Shown here one piece after another: positions 26,673-36,291 of a stretch of DNA of 64,000 nt; position 1 is the first letter of the stretch, and every line of letters begins with the position of its first letter. This DNA comes from Sinorhizobium sp. A49 (GTDB lineage: Bacteria; Pseudomonadota; Alphaproteobacteria; Rhizobiales; Rhizobiaceae). The notes below the pieces were generated by a model that made no database searches, had not been told where the DNA came from, and saw nothing but the letters and a program-made list of their open reading frames with translations. The stretch lies in contig NZ_MUNW01000055.1 in the NCBI RefSeq assembly GCF_002002725.1, forward strand, positions 248,001 to 312,000, read 5' to 3'. Made by a program: the position numbers and the translations under genes.

Positions 26673-27569
26673 CTACCGGGTCTCGCCGCGGACACGTGCG
26701 CTTTCGCTCATTTGCCGGCAAGCGGCATCGGCCGCCCAGGCGACGGTCTCGGCAATGCCGCCGAAGGGGTAGAGATGCAGCAAGACCGTGCCGAGATTCC
26801 GGCCTGCCATGCCATCTGCGAGCCGGCTCATGAAACGATCCGGCCCTACCTTGTCGACCAGGTTGGCGAGCGAAAATCCGTATTTCCCGACGATCGCCGC
26901 GGATGACGCTACGCCGAATTGTACTGCAAAGCGCAGCAGCCGCCTGACGTCGGCAGGTCCAGGCACGCCGATGCGGATCGGCACATCGATGCCCCGCTCC
27001 CTCACCCGCACGATCCAATCGACGATTGCGTCCGCGTCGAAACCGAATTGCGTCGTGATCTCCACCGTGCAGCCACGGGCTTTCAAGAGCCCGATCTTCT
27101 GCTCCAGAGCTTCCCAGAGCCGCGTTCGGTCAATCCTCGGGTGTCCTTCGGGATAGCCGCCGATGCCGACATGGGTGATGCCGTGGTCTTCGATGATGCC
27201 GCCGGCAATCAGATCGAGTGAATCCTTATAGGGACCGGCGGGTGACGAGGGATCGCCGCCCACGAACATGAAACGGGTGGGACGCGCAGCAACGATCAGG
27301 CCGGCGAGCAGCTCGTCACGGTCCTCGACCGATTTCAGCCGCCGGGATGAAAGGATCGGAACGGGTTCGAACCCCCATTGCCGGATACGTGCCGCCGCCT
27401 CGATGCGCTGCGCATGGGTCTCGTTTCCGAGGAAGGCGATGTTGATCGGCGTACCGGCAGGAATGGCGAATCTCGCAGCTTCGATTTGCCCGATATCCTT
27501 GCCGGTAATCTCCAGCGAATAGTTGTGAAACAGCGCAGTCTCTAAATCGTGTCTCGCAAACGCAGTCAT
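26673..27569 (-). CDS. Methylenetetrahydrofolate reductase family protein
   Basis: 298 residues from the ATG at 27569 (MTAFARHDLETALFHNYSLEITGKD). It is a TIM-barrel with the MTHFR-type motifs ARPTRFMFVGGDPSSPAGPYKDS, THVGIGGYPEGHPRID, VEITTQFGFDADAIVDWI and IPIRIGVPGPADV-type strands. It reduces 5,10-methylene-THF with FAD in the canonical family. The divergence from MetF is notable, and such proteins occur beside THF-dependent demethylases. The 853-aa FAD/GcvT gene at 38926 is a possible functional partner. Its 3' end converges with RidA. Confidence 0.8.
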   Translation of the reverse strand: MTAFARHDLETALFHNYSLEITGKDIGQIEAARFAIPAGTPINIAFLGNETHAQRIEAAARIRQWGFEPVPILSSRRLKSVEDRDELLAGLIVAARPTRFMFVGGDPSSPAGPYKDSLDLIAGGIIEDHGITHVGIGGYPEGHPRIDRTRLWEALEQKIGLLKARGCTVEITTQFGFDADAIVDWIVRVRERGIDVPIRIGVPGPADVRRLLRFAVQFGVASSAAIVGKYGFSLANLVDKVGPDRFMSRLADGMAGRNLGTVLLHLYPFGGIAETVAWAADAACRQMSESARVRGETR

Positions 27570-27649
27570 GGGCATCCTTTGCCGGCGCGGCGACGCATGG
27601 GTTGCCAGAGCCAAACGGCGCAGACCGCCGGGCCTGGATATCTCCCGAT

Positions 27650-28216
27650 CTAGGGCTTGGCCCAATCGGAGGCAGGTGCTGTTTTCTCGGGTGGCAGCAC
27701 CACCATGCCTCCACGCATTTCCTTTGCTCCGGGCGCCAGCCCCTCAGGGCATGCGCCAACGAACTCTGCATCGAGCGTTGACGATTGGACGACCATCTCA
27801 CCGCCCAAGCCGGCGCTTTCGGTGCGGATGGAAAGGCGGTAGCGCGTCGAAAAATCGCCATCGAGCGCGACGAAGAGATCGGCGGCGCCGGTGAAACCGG
27901 ACAAGCATTTGGCGGCGAGTTTGTAGCTGGCGCCATCGCGGTCGAAGGACTGCACTTCGCATTCGTCCCTGAAATCGGACCAGATGTCGCTCTCGACCAG
28001 ATTATAGGACGTGTCGTCGACGCACATTTTCCAGTCGGCAAAGGCGTTGTCTTGCGACGTAAACGCCCAAAGACCGGACTTTCGCTGAGGCAAGTCGTCC
28101 GCCAATGCAGGGCCGGAAGCCAACAAAACCGTGAGCGACAGCCCGAGCAGCGCGACTGAACACCGGGAACCTGCGTGCCGAAAGGCCTTATCCGGCAATT
28201 CGTTGTTTGCAACCAT
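27650..28216 (-). CDS. DUF3617-like periplasmic protein
   Basis: 188 residues. A hydrophobic signal core (VALLGLSLTVLLASGPALA) ends in an AxA cleavage site and is followed by LPQRKSGLWAFTSQ, a Cys-containing pattern (KMCVDD, DECEVQ, AKCLSGF) and short beta strands. This is the pattern of DUF3617 periplasmic proteins, whose function is unknown. It lies 80 bp upstream of the MTHFR-like gene on the same strand. Confidence 0.6.
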   Translation of the reverse strand: MVANNELPDKAFRHAGSRCSVALLGLSLTVLLASGPALADDLPQRKSGLWAFTSQDNAFADWKMCVDDTSYNLVESDIWSDFRDECEVQSFDRDGASYKLAAKCLSGFTGAADLFVALDGDFSTRYRLSIRTESAGLGGEMVVQSSTLDAEFVGACPEGLAPGAKEMRGGMVVLPPEKTAPASDWAKP

Positions 28217-28347
28217 TTATTGCTCGACGCTCTCTTCGTTTCACCCTGTGGGGGTGATCTAACCCAAGCAACCGGCTCCGTCGATGCGCCAAGCGCCGCA
28301 GGCTCTTCGGGCGCCGAACGCCCGTTAAAAGCCAAACACGGTCGTCG

Positions 28348-28357
28348 CCCCCCCCCC
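28348..28357. repeat. Poly-C run of 10
   Basis: Ten consecutive C bases in non-coding sequence between the DUF3617 and DUF1127 genes. It is a candidate for length variation or for sequencing error. No gene is crossed. Confidence 0.8.
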
Positions 28358-28475
28358 GGGAGCCGGCATCGGACAGTGATGCCGCTTGGGCGGAACTGAC
28401 GGCGGGCAGGACTCGAAAGCGCCCGCCCGTTGCCGGGCAGGCGCTTCATGAATTGGTCAATGGTCTCAGGCGCGA

Positions 28476-28622
28476 TTAGCGGCCGTAGGCAGTCCGTGCG
28501 ATGCTCTGTATGTCCGAGCGCTCGATGCCGAGGTCGCGCAATTCGCGAGAGGACATGCGGCCCAGTTCGGAGACCGTCTGCCGGTACTTGAGCCAGTTGT
28601 TGAAAGAGCGTGCTACGTTCAT
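28476..28622 (-). CDS. DUF1127 domain micro-protein
   Basis: 48 residues (MNVARSFNNWLKYRQTVSEL, then GRMSSRELRDLGIERSDIQS, ending in ARTAYGR). The SELGRMSSRELRDLGIERSDI core is the DUF1127 motif. The start is fixed by AAAGGGGATC six bases upstream. Such small basic proteins of alphaproteobacteria are linked to phosphate and RNA metabolism, and several act in post-transcriptional regulation. It is too short for standard ORF cut-offs. Confidence 0.9.
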   Translation of the reverse strand: MNVARSFNNWLKYRQTVSELGRMSSRELRDLGIERSDIQSIARTAYGR

Positions 28623-28850
28623 GATGATCCCCTTTCCTTGGGCTTTCGAAGCCTAGCTGCCAGTCCTTGGCGCTTCGTTCGCTTCGATGAGGGGAATATA
28701 GTCGACAGCCCTCGCGCACAGTAGCGCCAAGACGTCAGCCCACCCCTGCAAGCCGCGCATGGATCATTGTTCCCCTGGGCACTGCAAAAGCCGGGCAGGC
28801 CAATCATCGAGAATGACGACTGGGAGCAACCGCCCCTTCAGAGGGATTGT

Positions 28851-28888
28851 GCCCAGCCCTGATAACGTTGGACTTACCGGGGCTGGGC
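28851..28888. other. GC-rich hairpin downstream of the aldolase/SDR gene
   Basis: GCCCAGCCC (28851-28859) pairs with GGGCTGGGC (28880-28888), 36 bp beyond the aldolase/SDR stop. There is no clear T run, so it is a possible rho-dependent pause or mRNA 3'-end stabiliser. Confidence 0.4.
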
Positions 28889-28924
28889 CACTTCATGCTT
28901 GGTCGAATGGCAGATGCCTCAACC

Positions 28925-30973
28925 TCAGCGCATCATTGCGCCGACATTGCCGCCGTCGACGGTCAGGACCGCACCGGTGCTGGTGCGCGCCTTGGCCAGG
29001 TGGACGAAGGCGGCCGCAACGTCTCGGGCCGTCACCTCTCGGCGAACCAGATTGCCGCGCATGTAGCTTTCCGGCGAAATGCCACGCGCCTGGCTGCGCT
29101 CTTCTATCATCTGGTCGGTCATCAGGCCGGTGCGGATGCGGTCGGCATTGACGGCGTTCGAGGTGATGCCGTCGGCGCCGTGTTCGACCGCATACTGGCG
29201 CATCAGCGCCATCAGCGCCGCCTTCGACGTTCCGTAAGGACCGAAGTCGGGGCCGGGATTAACCGCCTGTTTCGAGACGTTGAACACCAGCGCGCCGCCG
29301 GTCTTCTGGGCTTTCATGATCCTGACGGCGCTGCGGGCGATGTAATGATGCCCCCAGAAATTGAGCGCGAAGGCCTTCTGGAAGACCTCCTCCGATACAT
29401 CCAGCAGGGCGCCCTGGAAGGCGGCACCGGCGTTCGAGATGACGATATCGACGCCGCCGAAATGTCTGGCGACATCTGCGAGAGCTGCATCGACCGCCTC
29501 GGGTTTCGTCACGTCGCAGACGATACCGATGCCACCCAGCCGGGCGGATTCCTTCTTCAACGCATCTTCGGCAAGGTCGAGCAACGCGATTTCGGCGCCC
29601 TCGGCGTGCAGCGCCTCGGCAATTGCCAGCCCGAGACCGCCGGCACCGCCGGTGATCACGGCGACCTGGCGGCTCAGCGGCTTCTCTGCCTGCTTGGTCA
29701 GCTTCACCTGTTCCAGCGACCAGTATTCGATGTCGAACAGATCCTCTTCCGACAGCGCTTCGAAGCTCTCGATACCCTCGGCATTGCGGATCACGGCGAT
29801 CGTCGCCTCCGCGACGTCGGCGCCGACACGCGCGGCCTTCTTCGCCGGGCCGGCGGCAAACAGGCCGATGCCGGCGACGTAAAAGACGCGCGGCATAGGA
29901 TCGAGCATGCGCTTGATGCCGCCGACGCGGGCGTTGTTGCGCTCGAAATAGGCGCGATATTCTTCGTTGTAAGCGGCGACGGCTGCGCGCACCTTGTCGG
30001 CCCAGGCGGTCATGTCGCCGGCAACGGGCGCAGGCAGCGCCACACCGAAGCGCTTGATGTGGATGACGTGCTCGGGAGTGGCGTTGCCGCGATGGACCAG
30101 ATCGGCAACATTCTCGGCATTGCAGAAGTCGAGAACCTCGGGGCCGGAGCGATGCTCCAGCACGAAGCGACGCGGGCAGCCTTCGACGCCGCTATCGATT
30201 GCGATGGCGCCGCGCAGAACCGGCGCGATCTGGGCTGCCGTTGCCAGCGAAGCCGCCTGTTCGACGGTCTTGAACGGACGCGGGTTGCCTCGGGCGATGC
30301 GGCGCTCGGCCTTGTCGATGGCGGCGATCATCTTTTCGTAGGAGTCACGCGGATCTTCCGACCAGGTGAAGATGCCGTGTTTCAGGAGGATCATGCCGTC
30401 GGCGCCCGGATTGGCGCGGAATGCCTCGTCGCAAGCCTTGGCGAGATCGAAGCCGGGCATCACGTAGGGAACGATGATGGAATCCGGGAACAGTTCGCGC
30501 ACCAGATCCTCGCCATGTGGCTGGTTTGTCAGCGACACGATCGCATTGGCATGGGTATGGTCGATGTGCCGGAACGGCAGGTTGGCGTGCAGGATCGCTT
30601 CGACCGAAGGGTTCGGTGCTGCGGGATCGAGCAGCAGCCGGCGCTGCAGCATCACCATGTCGTCGTCGCTGAGCGTCGGGAATTTGACCATGGCCTGTAG
30701 CGGCTCCAGCCTGACGGCGGGCAGGCCCGCGGGCTCGATCGTGCCCATGTCCCAGCCGCTGCCTTTCACGCACAGAACGGCGACTTCGGACCCATCCATC
30801 TCCGTAAACGTGGTTTTAACGGAGGTGTTGCCGCCGCCGTGCAGCACCAACTCTGGGTCTGAGCCGAGAAGGCGCGTCGTGTAGGTGCGGATCGCAAGGT
30901 CCCGGTTGACGCCGGCGTTGACATAGGTGTCGACCACACGGGCGAATTCGGTTTCTGACCATCTGGATTTCAT
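28925..30973 (-). CDS. Bifunctional class II aldolase / short-chain dehydrogenase
   Basis: 682 residues from the ATG at 30973 (MKSRWSETEFARVV). The N-terminal 420 residues form an araD/fuculose-phosphate-aldolase-like domain with the metal-site block RHIDHTHANAIVSLTNQPHGE and LLKHGIFTWSEDPR. The C-terminal part is an SDR (AVITGGAGGLGLAIAEAL, SNAGAAFQG, the YGTSKAALM active-site YxxxK). Fused aldolase/SDR proteins of this kind split a ketose phosphate and oxidise the released aldehyde, as in rhamnose pathways with lactaldehyde. It is divergent from the SorC regulator. Confidence 0.87.
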   Translation of the reverse strand: MKSRWSETEFARVVDTYVNAGVNRDLAIRTYTTRLLGSDPELVLHGGGNTSVKTTFTEMDGSEVAVLCVKGSGWDMGTIEPAGLPAVRLEPLQAMVKFPTLSDDDMVMLQRRLLLDPAAPNPSVEAILHANLPFRHIDHTHANAIVSLTNQPHGEDLVRELFPDSIIVPYVMPGFDLAKACDEAFRANPGADGMILLKHGIFTWSEDPRDSYEKMIAAIDKAERRIARGNPRPFKTVEQAASLATAAQIAPVLRGAIAIDSGVEGCPRRFVLEHRSGPEVLDFCNAENVADLVHRGNATPEHVIHIKRFGVALPAPVAGDMTAWADKVRAAVAAYNEEYRAYFERNNARVGGIKRMLDPMPRVFYVAGIGLFAAGPAKKAARVGADVAEATIAVIRNAEGIESFEALSEEDLFDIEYWSLEQVKLTKQAEKPLSRQVAVITGGAGGLGLAIAEALHAEGAEIALLDLAEDALKKESARLGGIGIVCDVTKPEAVDAALADVARHFGGVDIVISNAGAAFQGALLDVSEEVFQKAFALNFWGHHYIARSAVRIMKAQKTGGALVFNVSKQAVNPGPDFGPYGTSKAALMALMRQYAVEHGADGITSNAVNADRIRTGLMTDQMIEERSQARGISPESYMRGNLVRREVTARDVAAAFVHLAKARTSTGAVLTVDGGNVGAMMR

Positions 30974-31351
30974 CAAAGGCTCCTGTCTTCCCGCGCTTGG
31001 CAGCGTTTCCTGTGGGGTTTGAAAATCAAGTCTTGTCGCCGGCTGCACTCGATCGTTCTGCGCGCAAGACGCACGACCGTTCTGCGCGTGCCGCGATGAG
31101 ACTGGGCGGCCTATCCGCCAGCGGCCCGTAGGCGAAGCTTCGCTTCTGCGCCGCCGGTCCAGGGCTGAACGCGCCGGAAACTGCTATCGACGACGCTAGT
31201 GAGCTGCAGCGGGTTTGCGGAGGCGAGAAAGGCTGGACGCAGCGCTCGGCTGACTGGTTCGTTTCCAACCCGCTTGTGCGCGCCTATAGTCGTCCATTGC
31301 ATCTCGGCGTCTCCCAAAACCTTCGCTGAGACAATTGCCACCACGAGGTGT

Positions 31352-31369
31352 CATGTGTCAACACACATG
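31352..31369. promoter_or_regulatory. Palindromic operator candidate CATGTGT-N4-ACACATG
   Basis: CATGTGT (31352-31358) and ACACATG (31363-31369) form a perfect 7-bp inverted repeat around CAAC, in the 465-bp gap between the divergent aldolase and SorC genes. The flanking TGTCAACA and GGCAAAT words recur in the promoter of the linked importer operon near 38500-38540. It is a likely SorC-family binding site. Confidence 0.55.
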
Positions 31370-31438
31370 GCAAATTTGTTTGACGGCGGACACTTTTTCC
31401 GCTTCAGGAGAAGCCATGACAATCCGGGGGAGCAGACG

Positions 31439-32419
31439 ATGATGGATACCGCGCGGGGAAACCGGGCAGTCGGCGAAGGCATTGTGCTGCCCGCCGAATT
31501 CGACGATGGCGTCGTCTGGGCCGCCTGGCTCTACTACGTCGATCAGCTCACCCAGAGCGAAATCGCCAAGATGCTCGGCGTGTCCAGGGCAACCATCGTC
31601 AACTACCTTCAGGAAGCCCGCGAGCGCGGCCTGGTCAATATTCGCCTCAACACCGAAGTCGGCTCCCGCACCGGCATCGCACGACGCCTGAAGGACAAGT
31701 TCGGCCTCGAAGGTGCGCTGGTCATTCCCGCCCTCGACAACAGCGACCTCGTGCAGCGGCTCGGCGAAGCGGGTGCGCGCCTGCTTGCCGACATGGTTCA
31801 GCCGGGCGACACGATCGGCGTCGCCTGGGGACGGACGGTGCTTGCCGTCGCCGACAGCATCTCGCTCCCCGAGCCGGTGGAAGGATTGACAGTCGTGCAG
31901 GTCTCCGGAAGCTCGATCGCCAACCCGGACTTCGCGCCTGAATTCTGCACATCGCTGATGTCGCGCCGCATTCACGCCCGCTGCATCAACCTGCTTGCGC
32001 CGGCCCTGCTGTCGACGCCGGCGCTGAAGCAGGCGCTTCTGGCCGAGCAGGTGCTGGTCAAGCAGTTCGAGCTCATCCACTCCTCGAACATCATCCTCTT
32101 CGGCGTCGGCGACATCGGGCCCGAGACGCTGATCCGTTCGGCCAACATCACCGGCCAGGAAGACATTGACGCTTACCAGGCCGGTGGTGCGGTCGGGGTG
32201 CTGATCTGCCGCTTCATCGACGCCGAAGGGCGGCCGGTGCGCGGCGATCTCGACAACCGCATGGTCGGCATCGAACTCAACGAGTTGAGCCAGGTGCCGC
32301 GGCGCCTGTGCGTTGCCGGTGGCGCCAGCAAGCTGACGGCGATCCGGGCGACGTTGAAGGGTGGCTATCCCACCCACCTCGTCACCGACATCGCCACGGC
32401 GGAGTTGCTGTTGCAGTAA
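31439..32419 (+). CDS. SorC/DeoR-like sugar-binding transcriptional regulator
   Basis: 326 residues. The N-terminal HTH is in YYVDQLTQSEIAKMLGVSRATIVNYLQEARERGLV, and the large C-terminal effector domain of SorC proteins includes GDTIGVAWGRTVLAVADS and ILFGVGDIGPETLI. The family (SorC, DeoR, EryD, LsrR) senses phosphorylated sugars or AI-2 phosphate. It sits between the aldolase/SDR gene (divergent) and the kinase/importer operon (convergent) and is the probable regulator of both. ATG at 31439 or 31442 is equally possible. Confidence 0.9.
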   Translation: MMDTARGNRAVGEGIVLPAEFDDGVVWAAWLYYVDQLTQSEIAKMLGVSRATIVNYLQEARERGLVNIRLNTEVGSRTGIARRLKDKFGLEGALVIPALDNSDLVQRLGEAGARLLADMVQPGDTIGVAWGRTVLAVADSISLPEPVEGLTVVQVSGSSIANPDFAPEFCTSLMSRRIHARCINLLAPALLSTPALKQALLAEQVLVKQFELIHSSNIILFGVGDIGPETLIRSANITGQEDIDAYQAGGAVGVLICRFIDAEGRPVRGDLDNRMVGIELNELSQVPRRLCVAGGASKLTAIRATLKGGYPTHLVTDIATAELLLQ

Positions 32420-32426
32420 TAGTCCT

Positions 32427-32451
32427 GCTGCCCGGGATAGAACCGGGCAGC
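32427..32451. terminator. Convergent terminator hairpin between SorC and PfkB genes
   Basis: GCTGCCCGG (32427-32435) and CCGGGCAGC (32443-32451) form a strong stem in the 57-bp convergent gap. The T tract is weak, so it may act in both directions as a partial terminator. Confidence 0.55.
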
Positions 32452-32476
32452 GGCTCTTCTGTGCGTCAATCGCGTG

Positions 32477-33424
32477 TCAGTTTGCCTTCACGCGCGCATT
32501 GTTCATGAAATCCCAGGTCGCCTCGAACGAGGTGATCCCCGCATCCGATCCGAGGCCGGTCGCTACAAGGGCTGCCGACGCCTGGGCGAACTTCAAGGCT
32601 GTCTCCGTCTCCATGCGATGATGCAGGCCGGCAATGAAGCCGGCATTGAAGGCATCGCCACAGCCGGTCGTGTCGACCACGTCGATTTCGAAGGCAGGCA
32701 GGCGCAGGCTCTTTCCATCGGCATCGAGGAAGCAGACGCCATCGCCACCGAGCGTGAAGATGCAGTGCTTGACGCCGAGATCGGCAAAAAAGCGGCCGGC
32801 ATCTTCGGCGGAATTCTGGCCGGAGATCAGCATGGCTTCCTCCACCGAAGGCATGAAGTAGTCGATAAAGGGGAAGAGCGGCCGGATCAGCGACAGCGTA
32901 TTTTCATTGGCACCCAGCAGATCGAAGGTCGTGGTCCGGCCATAGCGCTTGGCCTCCTCCAACAACACGCGGCTCGGTTCGCCGTCGAGGCGATCGAGCA
33001 GCCCCGTGCCGCCGAGATGGACGATTGGTGGCGCAAGCACCCGCTCGCGTGCTTCGGCCGGGATCTCGAAATGGCCCGAAGCGCCCCGCACGTGCAGCGC
33101 CGGCCGTTCGCCGTTGCGACGAATATTGAGAATGCTCGCGGATGTCGGCACGCCGGCAAGGCGCTGCATCTCCGAGCAGTCGACGCCGAAGCGCTCCAGC
33201 GTGGCGAGCACGAAGTCCGCCTTCTCGTCGTCCCCGACGGCACCGACCGCCAGGCAGTTCAGCCCGAGCTTGGCAAGGTCGACGACCGTGCCGCCGGCCG
33301 TACCGGCAACGGTGAGACGGATTTCGTCGATGAATTCGACATTGCCGCCGGACGGGATCCGGTCTACCGGCCGGCCGAGAATATCAAGAATGTACAATCC
33401 GATTACAGATACATCGTGCGCCAT
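32477..33424 (-). CDS. PfkB/ribokinase family sugar kinase
   Basis: 315 residues. The N-terminal block is GLYILDILGRPVDRIPSGGNVEFIDEIRLTVAGTAGG, then the substrate loop and the C-terminal anion hole and catalytic Asp (EIDVVDTTGCGDAFNAGFIAGL, DTTGCGDAF). It phosphorylates a sugar or nucleoside with ATP. It is the last gene of the operon that encodes the importer, which suggests phosphorylation of the imported sugar. Confidence 0.92.
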   Translation of the reverse strand: MAHDVSVIGLYILDILGRPVDRIPSGGNVEFIDEIRLTVAGTAGGTVVDLAKLGLNCLAVGAVGDDEKADFVLATLERFGVDCSEMQRLAGVPTSASILNIRRNGERPALHVRGASGHFEIPAEARERVLAPPIVHLGGTGLLDRLDGEPSRVLLEEAKRYGRTTTFDLLGANENTLSLIRPLFPFIDYFMPSVEEAMLISGQNSAEDAGRFFADLGVKHCIFTLGGDGVCFLDADGKSLRLPAFEIDVVDTTGCGDAFNAGFIAGLHHRMETETALKFAQASAALVATGLGSDAGITSFEATWDFMNNARVKAN

Positions 33425-33474
33425 GCACTTAAACCTTCCCTACTGAATTCGTGACTGCAGATCGCAGTCTTTGA

Positions 33475-34509
33475 TTAGCCTCTTGCACGAAGCGAAAAGA
33501 CCGTGCCGGCCAGAACGATGAAGACGCCGATAATGGCGAGCTGCCAGGTGCTCGGAATGCCGACGAGAATGAGGACGTTGCTCACCAGCGTGATCAGCAC
33601 CACGCCAAGCAACGTCCCGATCACGCTGCCCGAACCGCCGGTGATGCGCGCCCCGCCAAGAACGACCGCGGCGATGATCTCAAGCTCCATGCCGGCAAGA
33701 TCGAACGGATTGGCAAGCCGGTTGCTGGCGACATGCATGATCCCGGCAATGCCGGCGAGCAGACCCGCATAGGCAAAGACGAAGATATGCACGGTGCGCA
33801 GATTGTAACCAAGACGTTCGGCGATGCCGGGATTGCCGCCGACCGCATAAACCGCCCGACCGATCAGCGTGCGCTCGAGGATCCACCAGGTCACCACGGC
33901 TGCAACGGCGAGTACGAGCACGAAGGCCGGCAGAGCAGAGATCGAGCCATTGGCACTTTGATGGGTGAACAGCGCGAGCTTGCCGAACGCCTCCATCGAT
34001 CCCGGAATGTTCATGAACAAAGCGGTGCCGACGAAGGTGAGCAGGAAGCTGCGAATGACATATTGCGTTCCGATCGTCACGATCAGCGACGGTGCGCGCA
34101 ACGTGTGGACGAGCAGACCGTTGAGCGCCCCGAAGCATGCGCCACCGGCAGCCGCCACCAGCAGGATCACCGGCATCGGCAGCCCTGGCAACAGGTTGGT
34201 CACCAGCATCGTCACTGTGTACATGACGAAGGCGGCAATGGCGGTGAAGGAAACGTCGATGCCGCCAGACGCCAGCACGACCAGAACCCCAAGCGCGAAC
34301 AGCCCGCGCACGACGGAAGCGCGCAGGATGTCGAACAGGTTCGACACCTGCCAGAAATCCGTGTTGATCGTCCCCACGACCAGGCAGACGAGCACGATCA
34401 GCGCGAAGGTGACAACCGGCGGATGGCGCAGCAGCCAGCGCCAGGCCGAGCCGATCGCAGCCTTGTTGCTGCCGTCAGGGGTGGCCCCGTTGAATGTCGT
34501 GTCAGTCAT
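33475..34509 (-). CDS. Sugar ABC transporter permease (RbsC/LsrC/LsrD type), first
   Basis: 344 residues with eight or more hydrophobic helices, including TFALIVLVCLVVGTINTDFW, SVVRGLFALGVLVVLASGGIDVSF and the coupling-loop region of the BPD_transp_2 family. GGIDVSFTAIAAFVMY is typical of ribose-type permeases. It overlaps the ATPase gene by 4 bp (34506-34509) and is 50 bp from the kinase. Confidence 0.93.
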   Translation of the reverse strand: MTDTTFNGATPDGSNKAAIGSAWRWLLRHPPVVTFALIVLVCLVVGTINTDFWQVSNLFDILRASVVRGLFALGVLVVLASGGIDVSFTAIAAFVMYTVTMLVTNLLPGLPMPVILLVAAAGGACFGALNGLLVHTLRAPSLIVTIGTQYVIRSFLLTFVGTALFMNIPGSMEAFGKLALFTHQSANGSISALPAFVLVLAVAAVVTWWILERTLIGRAVYAVGGNPGIAERLGYNLRTVHIFVFAYAGLLAGIAGIMHVASNRLANPFDLAGMELEIIAAVVLGGARITGGSGSVIGTLLGVVLITLVSNVLILVGIPSTWQLAIIGVFIVLAGTVFSLRARG

Positions 34510-36092
34510 TGCGGGGTCCTCACAGTCGTCACTTCTACCAGGGCGCTATAGAGCGTCTCTTCCTTGAGCGTCTCGGCCTCGAAGGTCTCCACCACTTCGC
34601 CCTTGCGCATCACCATGATCCGGTCGCAGTTCTGCAGCAGCTCTAGCAGGTCGTCGCTGATGATGATGACGCCCATGCCCTCGTCCGCGAGGCGCTGGAT
34701 GATCCGATAGATCGTATCCTTCGATCCGACATCGACGCCGACGGTCGGGCCGTGCAGCACCAGAAGCTTCGGATTGATTGTCAGCCAGCGGCCGATGAGA
34801 ACGCGCTGCTGGTTGCCGCCGGAGAGCGATTGCACCGGGTTGGCGACATCGGGCGTGACGACCTGCAGGTCCTCGACTGAGCGCTCGGCGAGTGCACGGC
34901 TGCGACGTCCGTCGAGGATGCCGAAGGCGCCGCGCAAACGATCGAGCACCGGCACGACGATGTTCTCCTCGATCGGCTTTTCAAGAAAAAGGCCTTCCGA
35001 AAGCCGATCCTCCGGGACATAGCCAATGCCGGCCCCGATGGCGTCGGCCGGCTTGCGCGGCGTTACATCCTTGCCACCCAGGCGGATGCGGCCCGCGTCG
35101 GCCGGAACGACGCCGGCAATGGCGCGGGCGAGCTCGTTGCGGCCGGAATCCAGAAGACCGGTGATGCCGACGATCTCGCCCCGGCGCATGGAGAAGGAGA
35201 CTTTGGCAAAGGCGCCCTTCAGCGACAGAGCATCGACGGACAGCAGATCCTCGCCAAACTTCGGTGCGGAGCGATAACGCGATTCGTCCAGCACCTTGCC
35301 GGTCATCCAGAAGCCGAGTTCGGCCTTGGTGTGATCGGCGATGTCGCATTCGGCGACCTTCTGACCATCGCGCATGATCACGGCGCGGCCGCCGATCTCC
35401 TTGCACTCGTCAAGCTTGTGCGTGACGAACAACACGGCGACGCCCTTGGCGCGCAGCCGAGTGACGATGCCGATCAGATTGTCGACCTCGTGTTTCGTCA
35501 GCGCCGTGGTCGGCTCGTCCATGATGACGAGGCGGGCGTCGGAGGCGATGGCGCGCGCAATCGCAATGAGCTGACGCGTCGCCATCGGCAGTTCGTCCGT
35601 GCGCGTCGACAGGAAGGCGCGGTTCGTCGGCAGGTTCACGGCAGCGAGCGCCCGTTCCGCCGTCTGGCGCATCTGCGTGAGGTCAAGGCGCCGGGCAAGC
35701 CTGCCGGAGGCGGCGACCAGTTGCTGCGTCAGGCCGACATTTTCGGCGACGGACAGGTTGGGCAGCAGCGAAAAGTCCTGGTAGACGGTCTCGATCCCGG
35801 CCGCGAGCGCCGCAACGGGAGAGAGATGGCCGACCGGCTTGCCATCGATCAGCAGTTCGCCGGCATCGGCCGGCTGCGCGCCGGAAATGATCTTGATGAG
35901 CGTGCTCTTGCCGCAGCCGTTCTCGCCCATCAGGTGATAGATCTGCCCGGGCTCGATCGACAGGCTGACACCCTTCAGTGCGCGAACGCCGCCGAAGCTT
36001 TTCTGGATGTTGCGAATCTCCAGATAGGGAATTGCGGCTTTCGCGATTTCGCCGCCTGGATGCGGCGCGCCGGCTTCGTGCTTGAGCTGCAT
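34506..36092 (-). CDS. Sugar ABC transporter ATP-binding protein, two ATPase domains
   Basis: 528 residues with two ABC cassettes. The first has GENGCGKSTLIK, the linker segment RQLIAIARAI and Walker B RLVIMDEPTTAL. The second has a degenerate Walker A (GLLDSGRNEL) and LSGGNQQRVLIGRWL with KLLVLHGPTVGVD in place of DEPT. This is the RbsA/MglA/LsrA form with one functional and one weakened site. The start overlaps nothing; the next gene downstream overlaps its stop. Confidence 0.95.
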   Translation of the reverse strand: MQLKHEAGAPHPGGEIAKAAIPYLEIRNIQKSFGGVRALKGVSLSIEPGQIYHLMGENGCGKSTLIKIISGAQPADAGELLIDGKPVGHLSPVAALAAGIETVYQDFSLLPNLSVAENVGLTQQLVAASGRLARRLDLTQMRQTAERALAAVNLPTNRAFLSTRTDELPMATRQLIAIARAIASDARLVIMDEPTTALTKHEVDNLIGIVTRLRAKGVAVLFVTHKLDECKEIGGRAVIMRDGQKVAECDIADHTKAELGFWMTGKVLDESRYRSAPKFGEDLLSVDALSLKGAFAKVSFSMRRGEIVGITGLLDSGRNELARAIAGVVPADAGRIRLGGKDVTPRKPADAIGAGIGYVPEDRLSEGLFLEKPIEENIVVPVLDRLRGAFGILDGRRSRALAERSVEDLQVVTPDVANPVQSLSGGNQQRVLIGRWLTINPKLLVLHGPTVGVDVGSKDTIYRIIQRLADEGMGVIIISDDLLELLQNCDRIMVMRKGEVVETFEAETLKEETLYSALVEVTTVRTPQ

Positions 36093-36241
36093 GGCACTGT
36101 CCTGACCAAAAAGAACGAGGCCTGCGGCACCATCTCCTCACATCGCAATCGATCCATCGAGAAGATAGGCAGCAGGTTTGAAGCGTTACAGCGTCCTGGC
36201 GCATCCGATTTGACGCGCGGCGCTATAGCGGCATTCGACGT

Positions 36242-36275
36242 GTGATGCCGGGCTCACGATCGAGCCCGGCATCAC
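36242..36275. other. Intercistronic hairpin between substrate-binding protein and ATPase genes
   Basis: GTGATGCCGGGCTC and GAGCCCGGCATCAC form a perfect 14-bp stem right after the binding-protein stop codon. Such hairpins raise the level of the binding-protein mRNA relative to the rest of an ABC operon. Confidence 0.7.
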
Positions 36276-36291
36276 TGTCATCTTGACCCGA

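Noticed and set aside
28847-30700. 617-codon open frame on the plus strand opposite the aldolase/SDR gene
   Set aside because: It is the antisense of a well-supported enzyme gene. The translation is rich in Gly, Asp, Arg and His without family motifs, a usual effect of high G+C codon bias.
31358-32377. 339-codon minus-strand frame opposite the SorC gene
   Set aside because: It is a shadow of the SorC regulator. No ribosome-binding site or family motif is seen.
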